From assembly GCA_016197225.1 (NCBI GenBank), contig JACPWC010000014.1, positions 16,570 to 80,569 on the forward strand: a stretch of DNA of 64,000 bases, in the 5' to 3' direction. The DNA is from Chloroflexota bacterium (GTDB taxonomy: Bacteria; Chloroflexota; Anaerolineae; Anaerolineales; VGOW01). The position numbers were made by a program, and so were the translations under genes. Each line of letters begins with the position of its first letter. The first letter of the stretch is position 1. Below are positions 1 to 8,622 of the stretch, piece after piece. Under the pieces are notes generated by a model, which saw nothing but the letters and a program-made list of their open reading frames with translations, searched no databases and was not told the origin of the DNA.

Positions 1-1
1 G

Positions 2-133
2 GCCGGGGCGATTCCAGTGGGGCCGTTGTTTGTGCAGGCGGTGGAAGATGCTTTGCAAAACCGTATTGAAATTTTGGAGTGCCCGGTCAGCCCGAAGCGG
101 TTGTGGGAGTTGGCCCAGAACAGGTATCCATGA
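2..133 (+). CDS. C-terminus of a probable xanthine dehydrogenase/aldehyde oxidase-type molybdopterin subunit (partial)
   Basis: Open from the window edge and ending at the TGA at 131-133, this frame encodes 43 residues. The tail reads like the end of molybdenum hydroxylase large subunits: a glycine-proline segment (GAIPVGPLF), a short helix with 'VEDAL', then 'ECPVSPKRLWEL', which matches the family's usual 'lPlTPerv' ending. The stop overlaps the ATG of the next gene (ATGA), so the two are translationally coupled. A xanthine-dehydrogenase-like enzyme would fit the DUF2877 and hydantoinase genes that follow. Only the tail is visible, so the family call is tentative. Confidence 0.5.
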   Translation, partial: AGAIPVGPLFVQAVEDALQNRIEILECPVSPKRLWELAQNRYP

Positions 134-996
134 TTCTGATCACAGGTGCGGGCGGCAAAACCGGAAAGGCAGTTATCAAAGCATTGGCGGCCAAAGGGGA
201 AGCTGTCCGCGCGTTTGTTCACCGAAGCGAGCAGGCATCAGCAGTGCAAGTGTTGGGCGTGCGCGATGTGGCGGTAGGCGACTTTCATGACGGAGGCGCG
301 ATCCGAAAAGCCATGGAAGGGGCGCGGGCGATTTACCACATTTGCCCAAACGTGAACCCTGATGAAGTAGCGATTGGCCGCAATGCCATTACCGTCGCCC
401 AAGCCACTGGGACTGAACACTTCGTCTATCACTCGGTTCTGCACCCACAGGCCGAGGCGATGCCGCATCACTGGAACAAACTGCGCGTCGAGGAGATGCT
501 ATTTGAGTCGGGCCTGCCGTTCACCATTCTTCAGCCGACGACCTACATGCAAAATATTCTGGCAGGCTGGCAGAGCATTTTCGAAGATGGCGTATTTCGT
601 GTTCCGTATCCCGTCGAAACAAAATTGAGCTTGGTGGATTTGGAAGACGTAGCCGAAGCCGCCGCCGCCATGCTGACCGAGCCGGGTCACGCCGGGGCAA
701 CTTATGAATTGGTGGGCACTCCGGTGCTGACTCAAATCGAAGTTGCCGATGTGTTGAGCAGGAATCTTGGGCGCCCCGTTCGCGTTGAAACCGAATCTGT
801 CGAAGCGTGGGAGGAGCGGGCGCGGACGTCGGGCATGGGCGATTATCAGCGCGAAACGCTGATCCAGATGTTTCGTTATTACAAGCGTCACGGCCTGATG
901 GGTAACTCCAACGTGCTGGGCTGGTTGCTCCGCCGCCCGCCGACGACGTTTGAGGCCTTTGTGGAAAGAATGGTGCGTGAACGGTCGCAAGCATGA
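130..996 (+). CDS. NmrA-like NAD(P)-binding protein
   Basis: A 288-residue Rossmann-fold protein of the atypical short-chain dehydrogenase (NmrA/SDR a) type. The N-terminus reads MILITGAGGKTG, the glycine-rich dinucleotide loop, immediately after the start, which supports ATG 130 rather than an upstream start inside the preceding gene. The middle has 'HFVYHSVLHPQ' and 'ILQPTTYMQN', typical of NmrA-family sugar-epimerase-like proteins. These proteins act as redox sensors or reductases; the substrate cannot be deduced. It overlaps the upstream molybdenum hydroxylase tail by 4 nt and the downstream DUF2877 gene by 4 nt, so it belongs to the same operon. Confidence 0.75.
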   Translation: MILITGAGGKTGKAVIKALAAKGEAVRAFVHRSEQASAVQVLGVRDVAVGDFHDGGAIRKAMEGARAIYHICPNVNPDEVAIGRNAITVAQATGTEHFVYHSVLHPQAEAMPHHWNKLRVEEMLFESGLPFTILQPTTYMQNILAGWQSIFEDGVFRVPYPVETKLSLVDLEDVAEAAAAMLTEPGHAGATYELVGTPVLTQIEVADVLSRNLGRPVRVETESVEAWEERARTSGMGDYQRETLIQMFRYYKRHGLMGNSNVLGWLLRRPPTTFEAFVERMVRERSQA

Positions 997-1880
997 TCTC
1001 TCTCGCCGCCATTTCTCTCACGCCCTCAGCTCGCGAATGGCTCTCGGCAACCACGACCGCTCGCGTCCTCAACTCTTTTGACCGCGCCTGCAATCTCATC
1101 AATCAAAACAACGACATCCTGGCCCTGGTGGCCTCTGAGCGCGGCCTGACTCCGTTTGCGATGGTCGTGGCTTCGGAAGAGCGGTTTCCTTTTCGGGCGG
1201 TGACGGAGTCGAGCATAGTGAGGATTGAAAGCCGGCGCTTCAGCGTTGGGCCTTTGCAAATCACGATTGATACGCCGCGCCTGTGGAACCCGATTCCGGA
1301 TTGGGCGGCAGTGCGGCAGATGTTTGCCGATCACTTTGAACTGCCTGAAGCTTTGCCGGCAACGGCGCTGGAAGTTTCTCCCGCCGGTAGTCTGCTTGAG
1401 TTGTTTCTGAGTCCTGAGAGGCGAACCGCCAGCGCGCCGATGCTTGACCGGGCGGCGCAAGGGGCCAACAAACTTGTCGCCGGCTTGCATGCCGGCTCAC
1501 TTGAACAGTGTGTTGCGGGCGCAAAAATGCTGGCCGGGGCCGGTGGCGGGCTGACTCCAGCGGGCGATGATTTCATCGTCGGCGTGTTGCTTGCGGCGTG
1601 GGCCGGACTCTTCGGCGAGCGAAGCGAGGGCAGGGAGCAGATGGGGCAAGCCATCGCACAGACGGCGGCCCCGTTGACGACGACGTTGTCGGCGGCGTAT
1701 CTGCATGCGGCGGCGCGGGGTGAGTGTATGATCCACTGGCACGATCTCTTTGCGGCGTTGTTGGCCTCAAATGAGTCTGCTGTGCGTGAGGCCCTTCGAG
1801 CATTGACTTCTGTGGGCCACACTTCTGGCGCGGATGCGTTGGCCGGATTTCTTTTTGTTGGCGTGAAGGAACTTTCGTAA
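993..1880 (+). CDS. DUF2877 (AllH-like) protein
   Basis: A 295-residue protein with the DUF2877 signature around residues 180-200: 'GAGGGLTPAGDDFIVG', where the Gly-rich turn and the paired Asp are conserved. In Enterobacteria the family member YlbF/AllH is encoded with the oxamate carbamoyltransferase genes of allantoin degradation, so a role in purine or ureide catabolism is reasonable. Context agrees: a probable molybdenum hydroxylase upstream and a hydantoinase directly downstream, with ATGA-type overlaps at both ends (stop TAA at 1878-1880 shares its A with the next ATG). The molecular reaction is unknown. Confidence 0.75.
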   Translation: MISLAAISLTPSAREWLSATTTARVLNSFDRACNLINQNNDILALVASERGLTPFAMVVASEERFPFRAVTESSIVRIESRRFSVGPLQITIDTPRLWNPIPDWAAVRQMFADHFELPEALPATALEVSPAGSLLELFLSPERRTASAPMLDRAAQGANKLVAGLHAGSLEQCVAGAKMLAGAGGGLTPAGDDFIVGVLLAAWAGLFGERSEGREQMGQAIAQTAAPLTTTLSAAYLHAAARGECMIHWHDLFAALLASNESAVREALRALTSVGHTSGADALAGFLFVGVKELS

Positions 1881-3301
1881 TGAAGACATTGCTCAAAGGT
1901 GGGACAGTGGTCACCGCCTCAGACACGATTCAAGCGGACGTGTTGATTGACGGGGAAACCGTCGTCTTGCTGGGACAGAGTTTGCCTGAAGATGAAGCCG
2001 TCGTTGTGGACGCGTCCGGAAAATTTATTCTGCCGGGGGCGATTGACGTTCACACCCACCTCGATCTGCCCATGATGGGCACTTGCTCGTCGGACGATTT
2101 TTACACCGGCCACAAAGCGGCGGCCTTTGGCGGCACGACGAGCCACATTGATTTTGCCATTCAGTCCAAAGGCGAAACTTTGTATCAGGCGCTCGAAGCA
2201 TGGCACGCCAAAGCGCGCGAGAGGGCGGTGATTGATTACGGCTTCCACATGACGATTACCGACCCAACCGAGGCGGCGCTGAATGAAATTCCGAGCATGG
2301 TCAACTACGGCGTCACCACCATCAAAATTCTCATGGCCTACAAGGGCCGCCTGCAAGTGGACGACACCGGACTCTTCAAGTCGCTGATCAAAACCGCCGA
2401 GGCCGGGATGTTGCTGATGGTTCATGCCGAGAACGGCGATGCGATTGAGGTGTTGATCCAGGATGCGCTGGCTCGCGGCAACCTTTCTCCTGTTCACCAC
2501 GCCCTCACCCGCCCACACTGGTGTGAAGCCGAAGCCACTTTGCGGGCGATTGCGCTGGCCGCCGTCGCCGAAGCGCCGTTGTACGTGGTTCACATGACGT
2601 GTCAGGCGGCGGTGGAGCAGTTGACTTACGGGCGCGAGCGCGGCCTGAAGGTGATGGGCGAGACCTGCCCGCAATATCTCTTTTTCACCGCCGATAATTT
2701 GCGGCAGGAGGATGGCGCGAAATGGGTGTTCTCGCCGCCGGTTCGTACCAAGACCGACAACGAGTATTTGTGGCGGGCGTTGGCGCGTGGCGAACTGCAA
2801 ACCATCGGCACCGATCATTGCCCTTTCCCGTTTGACGGGGACAAGCCGATGACTTACGAAGGCCAGCCGTTCTCTCGGGCGGGCAAAGAGTTGGGGCGCG
2901 ACGACTTCACCAAGATTCCAAATGGCGCGCCGGGGATTCAAGACCGGATGCCCGTGTTGTGGACGTGTGGTGTCGGGGCTGGCCGTCTCACCGTGAACCA
3001 ACTGGTGGAACTGTGTTGCACCCAACCGGCCAAGATTTTCGGCCTCTATCCGCGCAAAGGCACGGTTGCGGTTGGCTCGGATGCCGACCTGGTGGTATGG
3101 GATCCGAAACTCAGGAAGACGATGGGGGTTGCTACATCACACCAGCGCACCGACTATAATTTGTACGAAGGCAAGGAAGTGACCGGCTGGCCGGAGAAGG
3201 TGTTTTCGCGTGGCCGCCTGCTGGTGGATGGCGACAGGTGGCACGGCAAAGCGGGCACGGGTGCGTATCTGGCGCGCAAGGCGCACGCGTTGGTGCTATG
3301 A
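1880..3301 (+). CDS. hydA: Dihydropyrimidinase / D-hydantoinase, copy 1
   Basis: A 473-residue amidohydrolase-superfamily enzyme that hydrolyses cyclic ureides (dihydrouracil, hydantoins) to N-carbamoyl amino acids in the cytoplasm. Visible metal-site elements: 'GAIDVHTHLDLP' (first two His ligands), 'TIKILMAYKG' (the Lys that is carboxylated), 'MVHAENGD' and 'VVHMTCQ' (His ligands) and 'GTDHCPF' (the final Asp). Length is normal. The start ATG shares a base with the DUF2877 stop. A second, equally long paralogue lies 320 bp downstream; key residues are intact in both, so they probably differ in substrate. Confidence 0.93.
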   Translation: MKTLLKGGTVVTASDTIQADVLIDGETVVLLGQSLPEDEAVVVDASGKFILPGAIDVHTHLDLPMMGTCSSDDFYTGHKAAAFGGTTSHIDFAIQSKGETLYQALEAWHAKARERAVIDYGFHMTITDPTEAALNEIPSMVNYGVTTIKILMAYKGRLQVDDTGLFKSLIKTAEAGMLLMVHAENGDAIEVLIQDALARGNLSPVHHALTRPHWCEAEATLRAIALAAVAEAPLYVVHMTCQAAVEQLTYGRERGLKVMGETCPQYLFFTADNLRQEDGAKWVFSPPVRTKTDNEYLWRALARGELQTIGTDHCPFPFDGDKPMTYEGQPFSRAGKELGRDDFTKIPNGAPGIQDRMPVLWTCGVGAGRLTVNQLVELCCTQPAKIFGLYPRKGTVAVGSDADLVVWDPKLRKTMGVATSHQRTDYNLYEGKEVTGWPEKVFSRGRLLVDGDRWHGKAGTGAYLARKAHALVL

Positions 3302-3321
3302 GAGATTGAGGAGTGAACCAG

Positions 3322-3540
3322 ATGCAAGACGAACACGCTATTTACCCCAAACCCTGGAAGCCGGATGCGTTTCAAGTCGGCAAAGTTTACGAGTGGTATG
3401 TTGGCGCGTTTTTTGTCCGCGAAGAATGTGTGAGGCGCGATGACCAAGAGCGATGCTTCTACTTTCGTGAGTTAAGCCGCGTGCTCGATCCCAAACACAT
3501 GACCTGGCCGGAGAACGGGCCAACGGCGATAAACAATTAG
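3322..3540 (+). CDS. Small hypothetical protein between the two hydantoinases
   Basis: A 72-residue protein starting MQDEHAIYPKPWKPD. The ATG is chosen over a GTG at 3313 because GAGGAG sits 8 nt upstream of it. The sequence is rich in aromatic and acidic residues with 'KVYEWYVGAFF', two Cys ('EECVRRDDQERCF') and no membrane segment or signal peptide. I do not recognise a family. It lies in the same operon as the two dihydropyrimidinases, 20 nt after the first, and may be an accessory factor of the pathway. Confidence 0.55.
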   Translation: MQDEHAIYPKPWKPDAFQVGKVYEWYVGAFFVREECVRRDDQERCFYFRELSRVLDPKHMTWPENGPTAINN

Positions 3541-3554
3541 TGCCTATCTGAATA

Positions 3555-3601
3555 GCTCGCCAAACCCTTAGGGTCTCCAAGACCCTAAGGGTTTGGCGAG
3601 C
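3555..3601. repeat. Perfect palindrome, AAACCCTTAGGGTCT family
   Basis: Two 22-nt arms are perfect inverted copies separated by 3 nt (CCA). The arm core is CCAAACCCTTAGGGTCT. Diverged copies of the same core occur at 6936-6968, 27604-27631 and 47171-47215, always between genes. There is no T-tract, so it is a dispersed repeat rather than a typical terminator, although its hairpin could still stall RNA polymerase or stabilise a transcript end. Confidence 0.85.
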
Positions 3602-3622
3602 AGGCTCTTAGGAGGCTCACTT

Positions 3623-5044
3623 ATGAAAACCCTTATCAAAAATGGAACCCTTGTCACCGCTGCCGAAAGCTTCAAGGCTGACCTGTTGATGGACGATGGC
3701 AAGATCGCCCTTATCGGCGCGAGCTTGCCTGCTGGCGATGCTCAGGTGGTGGATGCAACTGGCAAGTATGTTCTGCCGGGGGCGATTGATGTCCACACGC
3801 ACCTCGAACTGCCCTTTGGCGGCACGGTGTCGTCCGACGATTTTTACAGCGGCCACAAGGCGGCGGCCTTCGGCGGCACGACCTTCCACATTGACTTTGC
3901 CATTCAGGCCAAAGGCGAAACTTTACACCAGACCGTCGAACGCTGGCACAAAAAGTCCGACCACAAGGCCGTGCTGGACTTCGGCTATCACATGGCGATT
4001 GCCGACCTGACCGACGATGTGCTGAATGAAATTCCGAAGATGGGGCCGGAGGGCATTCCGTCCCTCAAACTGTTCATGGCCTACAAAGGCATCTTGCAAG
4101 TTGACGACACGACTCTGTTCAAGACGCTGATGAAGGCCGCCGAGGCCGGGATGCTGGTGATGGTTCACGCCGAGAACGGCGACGCGATTGACGTGCTGGT
4201 GAAAAAGGCGCTGGCCGAAGGCCATACCGCGCCGGAATGGCACGCCCTCACCCGGCCCGACTGGGTGGAAGGGGAAGCGACGGGGCGGGCGGTGGCCCTG
4301 GCCGGGGTGGCCGGCGCCCCGTTGTACGTCGTTCACGTCACCTGTGCCAAAGCGGTTGATCAACTCGCTTATGGCCGCGCGCGCGGTCTCAACGTGATGG
4401 GCGAGACGTGCGTCCAGTATTTCCACTTTACGGTTGACGACCTGCGCAAGCCGGACGGCGCCAAGTGGGTGTGCTCGCCGCCGGTGCGCACCAAAGCCGA
4501 CAATGCTTACTTGTGGAACGCGGTGAAGACCAACGCCCTGCAAGTCGTCTCCACCGATCACTGCCCGTTCTTGTATGATGGCACGAAGGGGATCGAATAC
4601 GAAGGCCAGCCGTTCCAGATCGCGGGCAAGGAGTTGGGCAAGGGCGACTTCTCTAAGATTCCGAATGGCCTGCCGTGCATTGAAGACCGGATGTTGATTT
4701 TGTGGAGCTACGGCGTGGGGCAGGGCCACTTCAGCATGAACCGCCTGGTGGAGTTGACCAGCACCAACCCGGCCAAGATTTTTGGGCTGTATCCAAAGAA
4801 AGGGACATTGGCAGTTGGTTGTGACGCCGATGTTGCGATCTGGGATCCAAATAAGAAGAGAACGATGAGCGCCGCCAACTCGCACCAGCGAACAGACTAC
4901 AACTTGTATGAAGGATGGGAGATCACGGGCGCGCCGGAGAAAGTTTACCGGCGCGGCGAACTGCTGGTGGACGGCGACAAATGGCATGGCAAGCCAGGCA
5001 CGGGCAAGTGGGTGCCGCGCTCAACGCACGCGCCGATCGTATAA
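3623..5044 (+). CDS. hydA: Dihydropyrimidinase / D-hydantoinase, copy 2
   Basis: A 473-residue paralogue of the enzyme at 1880-3301, alignable over its full length. The metal-site motifs are 'GAIDVHTHLELP', 'SLKLFMAYKG' (carboxylated Lys), 'MVHAENGD', 'VVHVTCA' and 'STDHCPF'. The ATG at 3623 is preceded by a strong AGGAGG 8 nt upstream, so longer forms starting near 3593 inside the palindrome are rejected. 'LKLFMAYKG' is closer to the classical dihydropyrimidinase motif than copy 1, so this copy may be the true dihydropyrimidinase; that is inference. Confidence 0.93.
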   Translation: MKTLIKNGTLVTAAESFKADLLMDDGKIALIGASLPAGDAQVVDATGKYVLPGAIDVHTHLELPFGGTVSSDDFYSGHKAAAFGGTTFHIDFAIQAKGETLHQTVERWHKKSDHKAVLDFGYHMAIADLTDDVLNEIPKMGPEGIPSLKLFMAYKGILQVDDTTLFKTLMKAAEAGMLVMVHAENGDAIDVLVKKALAEGHTAPEWHALTRPDWVEGEATGRAVALAGVAGAPLYVVHVTCAKAVDQLAYGRARGLNVMGETCVQYFHFTVDDLRKPDGAKWVCSPPVRTKADNAYLWNAVKTNALQVVSTDHCPFLYDGTKGIEYEGQPFQIAGKELGKGDFSKIPNGLPCIEDRMLILWSYGVGQGHFSMNRLVELTSTNPAKIFGLYPKKGTLAVGCDADVAIWDPNKKRTMSAANSHQRTDYNLYEGWEITGAPEKVYRRGELLVDGDKWHGKPGTGKWVPRSTHAPIV

Positions 5045-5056
5045 GCGCATTCATTC

Positions 5057-6931
5057 GTGGACACCCAATATCTTCTGCAAAACGCCGCCTTAGAAGCGGC
5101 GGCGAACGGAATTGTAATCACCGATAGCCTGGGCCGAATTATCTGGGTGAATTCAGCCTTCACTCGCCTTACCGGCTATACCGCTGAAGAAGCCGTGGGG
5201 CAGACAACACGCTTGCTGAGATCGGGTTTTCACGATCAGACCTTCTATCAGACTTTGTGGCAGACAGTTCTTTCCGGGCAGGCCTGGCATGGCGAAATGG
5301 TCAATCGCCGCAAAGACGGCAGCTTGTATACCGAAGAGCAAACGATCACCCCGGTTCGGAACGGGCACGGCGAAATCACCAATTTCATTGCCGTCAAACA
5401 GGACATCAGCCGGCGCAAGCGGGCCGAGGATATGTTGCGCCGCCAGTTGGACGAGCTGGAGGTGTTGCACACGGCGGCGGTGGCCGGGGCGGCGGCCACA
5501 GACGTGGAGGCGTTGATCGAACAGACGATTCAGATGATCGGCGAGCGGCTTTATCCTTCCGGCAGTTTAGGCGTCGGGCTGGTGGATGAAGCCGCCAATG
5601 TTTTACGCATCCACTGCTTTTATCAGGGCGGACATCAGAAGCGCACCTCGCCGCTTAACCAGGGCCTCACTGGCAAGGTGTTGGCAACCGGCCAGCCGAT
5701 CCGATTATCCAGAGTAACTCGCAAAGTGGACACTGGCCTGCTTCCGGGCCTTCTGTCGCGGCTGTGTGTGCCACTCAAATTGGGCGAGCGGATTGTGGGC
5801 GTGATCGGCGCCGACAACGCCCAGGAGGGCGCTTTCACCGAAGCCGACGAGCAATTGCTGACGACGATTGCCGGGCAGTTGGCGGTTGCCATTGAGAAGT
5901 TGCGACTCTACCAGGACGCTGCTCGAGTGGCCGAGCGCCGGGCTGTTGTTTATCGGGCCACCGAGGCAATCAGCGCCAGCCTGGATTTGGAACAGGTTTA
6001 TTCAGCTATCCATCAGGCCATTGTTCAACTGATGCCGGGCGAAGACATCGTCATTGCCCTGTTGGACGAACAACGAACAGAACTGGAAAACGTCTATTTT
6101 GTCGAGCAGGGCGAGCGCCTGCCTTCCATTCGATACCCGGCGAATCGCGGCTTGGGCGGCCATATTGTCGCCGCCGGAAAATCAGTGCAATTGGGAAACA
6201 TGGCCCTGGATATGCCGGACATTCAACTGGCCTATTACGATGTGGGACAAACCCGATCGTTGTTGGCCGTGCCGCTGTTGCTAAAAGGGCAGGCGATTGG
6301 AATGTTGTCGGCTCAAAGCTACCAGACAAACGCTTATACGATTGACGATCGAGAGATGTTGGAGCTACTGGCTTATCACGCGGCCATTGCCATTGATAAC
6401 GCCCGCCTGTTCAATAAAGTCCAACGATTAGCCGTCATTGATTCTCTCACCGGCCTCTACAACCGCCGCCAGTTTTTCGCCCTGGCTGTGCGCGAGTTTG
6501 AGCGTTCCCGGCGCTACCACGAGCCTTTGTCGGCCATCATGTTTGATATTGATTACTTCAAGCGCATCAACGACACCTACGGTCACGCCGTCGGCGATCA
6601 GGTGTTGCACCTGATTGCCGAGCAGTGCCAGGGTTGTATGCGCGAGACAGACCTGCTGGGCCGCTACGGCGGCGAAGAATTTGTCGTCCTGTTGCCGGTT
6701 ACCGATCGTCACAACGCCCTGATCGGCGCGGAACGCTTGAGCCGGTGTATTGCCCAGTTGTTTATTTCCACTGACGTCGGGCCTCTCACCGTCACCATCA
6801 GCCTGGGCGTGGCAACGATGGACTCTACCTGCGCCGATGTGGAAACACTGCTCGACCGCGCCGACCAGGCCATGTACGCCGCCAAACGGGCGGGCCGGAA
6901 TCAGGTGAAGGTCTACGAGCCGCCGGCCTGA
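5057..6931 (+). CDS. PAS-GAF-GAF-GGDEF diguanylate cyclase
   Basis: A 624-residue soluble sensor that makes cyclic di-GMP. Domain order: PAS/PAC about residues 10-120 ('GIVITDSLGRIIWVNSAF'), a short coiled coil, GAF about 145-285, second GAF about 300-450, then GGDEF about 465-620. The catalytic signature is GGEEF (in 'GRYGGEEFVVLLP') and an inhibitory I-site RxxD ('RETD') lies five residues before it, so product-inhibited activity is expected. No membrane segment is present. The start is a GTG 12 nt after the hydantoinase stop without a clear Shine-Dalgarno sequence. No EAL or HD-GYP domain is attached. Confidence 0.92.
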   Translation: MDTQYLLQNAALEAAANGIVITDSLGRIIWVNSAFTRLTGYTAEEAVGQTTRLLRSGFHDQTFYQTLWQTVLSGQAWHGEMVNRRKDGSLYTEEQTITPVRNGHGEITNFIAVKQDISRRKRAEDMLRRQLDELEVLHTAAVAGAAATDVEALIEQTIQMIGERLYPSGSLGVGLVDEAANVLRIHCFYQGGHQKRTSPLNQGLTGKVLATGQPIRLSRVTRKVDTGLLPGLLSRLCVPLKLGERIVGVIGADNAQEGAFTEADEQLLTTIAGQLAVAIEKLRLYQDAARVAERRAVVYRATEAISASLDLEQVYSAIHQAIVQLMPGEDIVIALLDEQRTELENVYFVEQGERLPSIRYPANRGLGGHIVAAGKSVQLGNMALDMPDIQLAYYDVGQTRSLLAVPLLLKGQAIGMLSAQSYQTNAYTIDDREMLELLAYHAAIAIDNARLFNKVQRLAVIDSLTGLYNRRQFFALAVREFERSRRYHEPLSAIMFDIDYFKRINDTYGHAVGDQVLHLIAEQCQGCMRETDLLGRYGGEEFVVLLPVTDRHNALIGAERLSRCIAQLFISTDVGPLTVTISLGVATMDSTCADVETLLDRADQAMYAAKRAGRNQVKVYEPPA

Positions 6932-6935
6932 CCTG

Positions 6936-6968
6936 AAACCCTAAAAGTCTTCAAGACCTTTAGGGTTT
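6936..6968. repeat. Palindrome, AAACCCTAA..GTCT family
   Basis: Two 15-nt arms with one mismatch and a 3-nt loop (TCA), sitting between the convergent ends of the diguanylate cyclase and the peroxiredoxin-like gene. It is a shorter, diverged copy of the palindrome at 3555-3601. Confidence 0.8.
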
Positions 6969-6980
6969 GGAAATAGGCCC

Positions 6981-7523
6981 TCAGGTTTTCACCGCCTTGA
7001 GTACGTCGGCGATTTCCGGGTAATCTCCAGCATAATCGTTGACGTAAACATAGCGAATGATGCCCGTCTGAGCGACGACGAACAGGCCGCCGAGCATAGC
7101 CGTGTCTCCGGTTGCCCGGCCTTGGGTGAAACCGGCTTGAGTGGCGCGAATGCTGGCAACGTATAACTTAGGCTCCAGCAGCTGACCCAGCCCGCGGCGC
7201 TTGAGGCCCCAGGCGAAATGAACGTCGTTCGTCTCATTTGCCAGGCAGGTGACGCTGGGCGCAAGTTTGCCGCCGTACCTCGCGGCGTGTTTTGGCTTGC
7301 CAATACCGACCGCCACAATTTTCAAACCGGCGGCCCTGATTTCATCTTTGTTCTGCTCCAACTGAGCAAGCATGTGGCGGCAGTGTAGTCAGCCAAAGTG
7401 CCGCAGGAAGGTGAGCAGGACCGGCCCGTCACGCCAGGTTTCGGCCAGCGCCACTGGCTGGCCGTTCACATCCAACACAATACTTTCCGGCGCGCGGTCG
7501 CCGACGTTGAGTTTGCTTTCCAC
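6981..7523 (-). CDS. Peroxiredoxin-like (AhpC/TSA-2, SelU-type) protein, candidate selenoprotein with in-frame TGA
   Basis: The frame is continuous from GTG 7523 to the stop at 6981 except for one TGA at 7389-7391. Read through, it gives 180 residues: 'VGDRAPESIVLDVNGQPVAL', then 'LLTFLRHFG-U-LHCRHML', then a complete peroxiredoxin-like C-terminal half. Bacterial AhpC/TSA-2 relatives have 'FLRHFGCPFCR' here, so the TGA falls exactly on the first redox Cys and the second Cys is kept (UxxC). A hairpin with bSECIS geometry follows. Flanking sequence shows no other decay. GTG 7523 is preferred over TTG 7571 because of an AAAGG ribosome site. The alternative is a nonsense mutation or assembly error. 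Confidence 0.78.
7354..7368 (-). promoter_or_regulatory. Candidate bSECIS hairpin of the peroxiredoxin-like gene
   Basis: On the - strand TGCTC-AGTTG-GAGCA forms a 5-bp stem with a 5-nt loop beginning A-G. The loop lies 26-30 nt after the in-frame TGA, inside the 16-37 nt range described for bacterial SECIS elements, and has a G within the first two loop positions as required for SelB recognition. Confidence 0.55.
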
Positions 7524-7599
7524 TGAGTCTAGCCTTTCGTCATAGAGTTTGGAGCAAGGCAATTCTATCAAACATCTTGTATTAGTATCTGAGGGAATC

Positions 7600-7609
7600 G
7601 TGCTATACT
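7600..7609 (+). promoter_or_regulatory. Extended -10 promoter for panB
   Basis: GTGCTATACT contains TATACT preceded by TG and one base, an extended -10. The region 17 nt upstream (ATTAGT) is a weak -35. Transcription would start near 7616, giving an about 90-nt leader before panB with AAAGGAG 7 nt before its ATG. Confidence 0.55.
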
Positions 7610-7704
7610 TTGAGCGCCGCTTGTATCCCCGGAACGAGACGGCTGAACAAATGCAACCCTCATCTTATCCCCGGGCGTCTCACTTTATTCAAAGGAGATA
7701 GCCA

Positions 7705-8610
7705 ATGTCCGCTCAACCTTCCTCCGATCGCAAAAAAATAACCACCCTCACCTTTCGCCAGCGCAAAGAGCACGGCGAGGCGATCTCTATGCTGACGGCA
7801 TATGATTACGCCACTGCATTGGCCGCCGACCAGGCCGGGATCGACTCTCTGCTGGTCGGCGATTCGCTGGGCATGGTGGTGCTGGGCTATGAGAACACGC
7901 TTCAGGTCACGATGGAGGACATGCTTCATCATGCCAAAGCCGTGTCGCGTGGCGCCAGGAAATCGTTGCTCATTGGCGACATGCCCTTCATGTCGTATCA
8001 GGTTTCGGCAACCGAGGCGGTGCGTAATGCTGGCCGTTTTTTGGCCGAAGCCGGGATGGATGCCGTCAAGCTGGAGGGCGGGCGCGAAGTCGCGTCCACC
8101 ATCGAAGCAATTATCAACGCCGGCATTCCAGTGGTCGGCCACATCGGCCTTACACCGCAGTCCATTCACAAACTCGGCGGCTACCGCGCACAGGGCCGCA
8201 CCGCCCGCGCCGCCCGTCATTTGCTTGAGGACGCCCTCATTCTGGAAGACTCGGGGTGTTTTGCGGTGGTGTTCGAAGCGGTGCCCGACCGCCTGGCAGA
8301 GTTGATCTCACAAAAGCTCACTATTCCTACCATTGGCATTGGAGCCGGGGCCGGGTGTGACGGACAGGTGCTCGTCACCCACGATTTGCTTGGCCTGTTC
8401 GACCGTTTCACGCCCAAGTTCGTCAAGCGGTACGCCGACCTGAATGCTGAAATGTTGCGCGCCTTTGCGGAATACAAAAAGGACGTGGCGACTCATGTTT
8501 TCCCGGCTGAAGAACACGCTTACTCAATCCCCGACGACGAATGGCGCGCTTTGTTGACCGATCTCGAATCAGAGCCGATCGAGTATCCTCATCACCTGCA
8601 CCTGGCGTAA
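7705..8610 (+). CDS. panB: 3-methyl-2-oxobutanoate hydroxymethyltransferase
   Basis: First committed enzyme of pantothenate synthesis: transfers a hydroxymethyl group from 5,10-methylene-THF to 2-oxoisovalerate to give ketopantoate. The 301-residue protein has the family motifs 'MLTAYDYATALAADQAGID', 'LLVGDSLGMVVLGY' (metal-binding Asp), 'DAVKLEGG', 'VVGHIGLTPQS' and 'IPTIGIGAGAGCDGQVLV'. It is slightly longer than usual through an N-terminal Ser/Lys-rich lead and a C-terminal tail. It heads the panB-panE-panC operon. Confidence 0.97.
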   Translation: MSAQPSSDRKKITTLTFRQRKEHGEAISMLTAYDYATALAADQAGIDSLLVGDSLGMVVLGYENTLQVTMEDMLHHAKAVSRGARKSLLIGDMPFMSYQVSATEAVRNAGRFLAEAGMDAVKLEGGREVASTIEAIINAGIPVVGHIGLTPQSIHKLGGYRAQGRTARAARHLLEDALILEDSGCFAVVFEAVPDRLAELISQKLTIPTIGIGAGAGCDGQVLVTHDLLGLFDRFTPKFVKRYADLNAEMLRAFAEYKKDVATHVFPAEEHAYSIPDDEWRALLTDLESEPIEYPHHLHLA

Positions 8611-8622
8611 ACGATAGCAAAC

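Noticed and set aside
1919..3025. Long antisense open frames across both hydantoinase genes (also 3923-4987)
   Set aside because: They are shadow frames caused by high GC at codon third positions; the + strand frames carry all metal-site motifs.
6981..7571. Peroxiredoxin-like locus as a plain pseudogene
   Set aside because: There is only one stop, placed exactly at the redox Cys, with a bSECIS-like hairpin and a clean remainder; selenocysteine is the more economical reading, though a mutation cannot be excluded without the rest of the genome.
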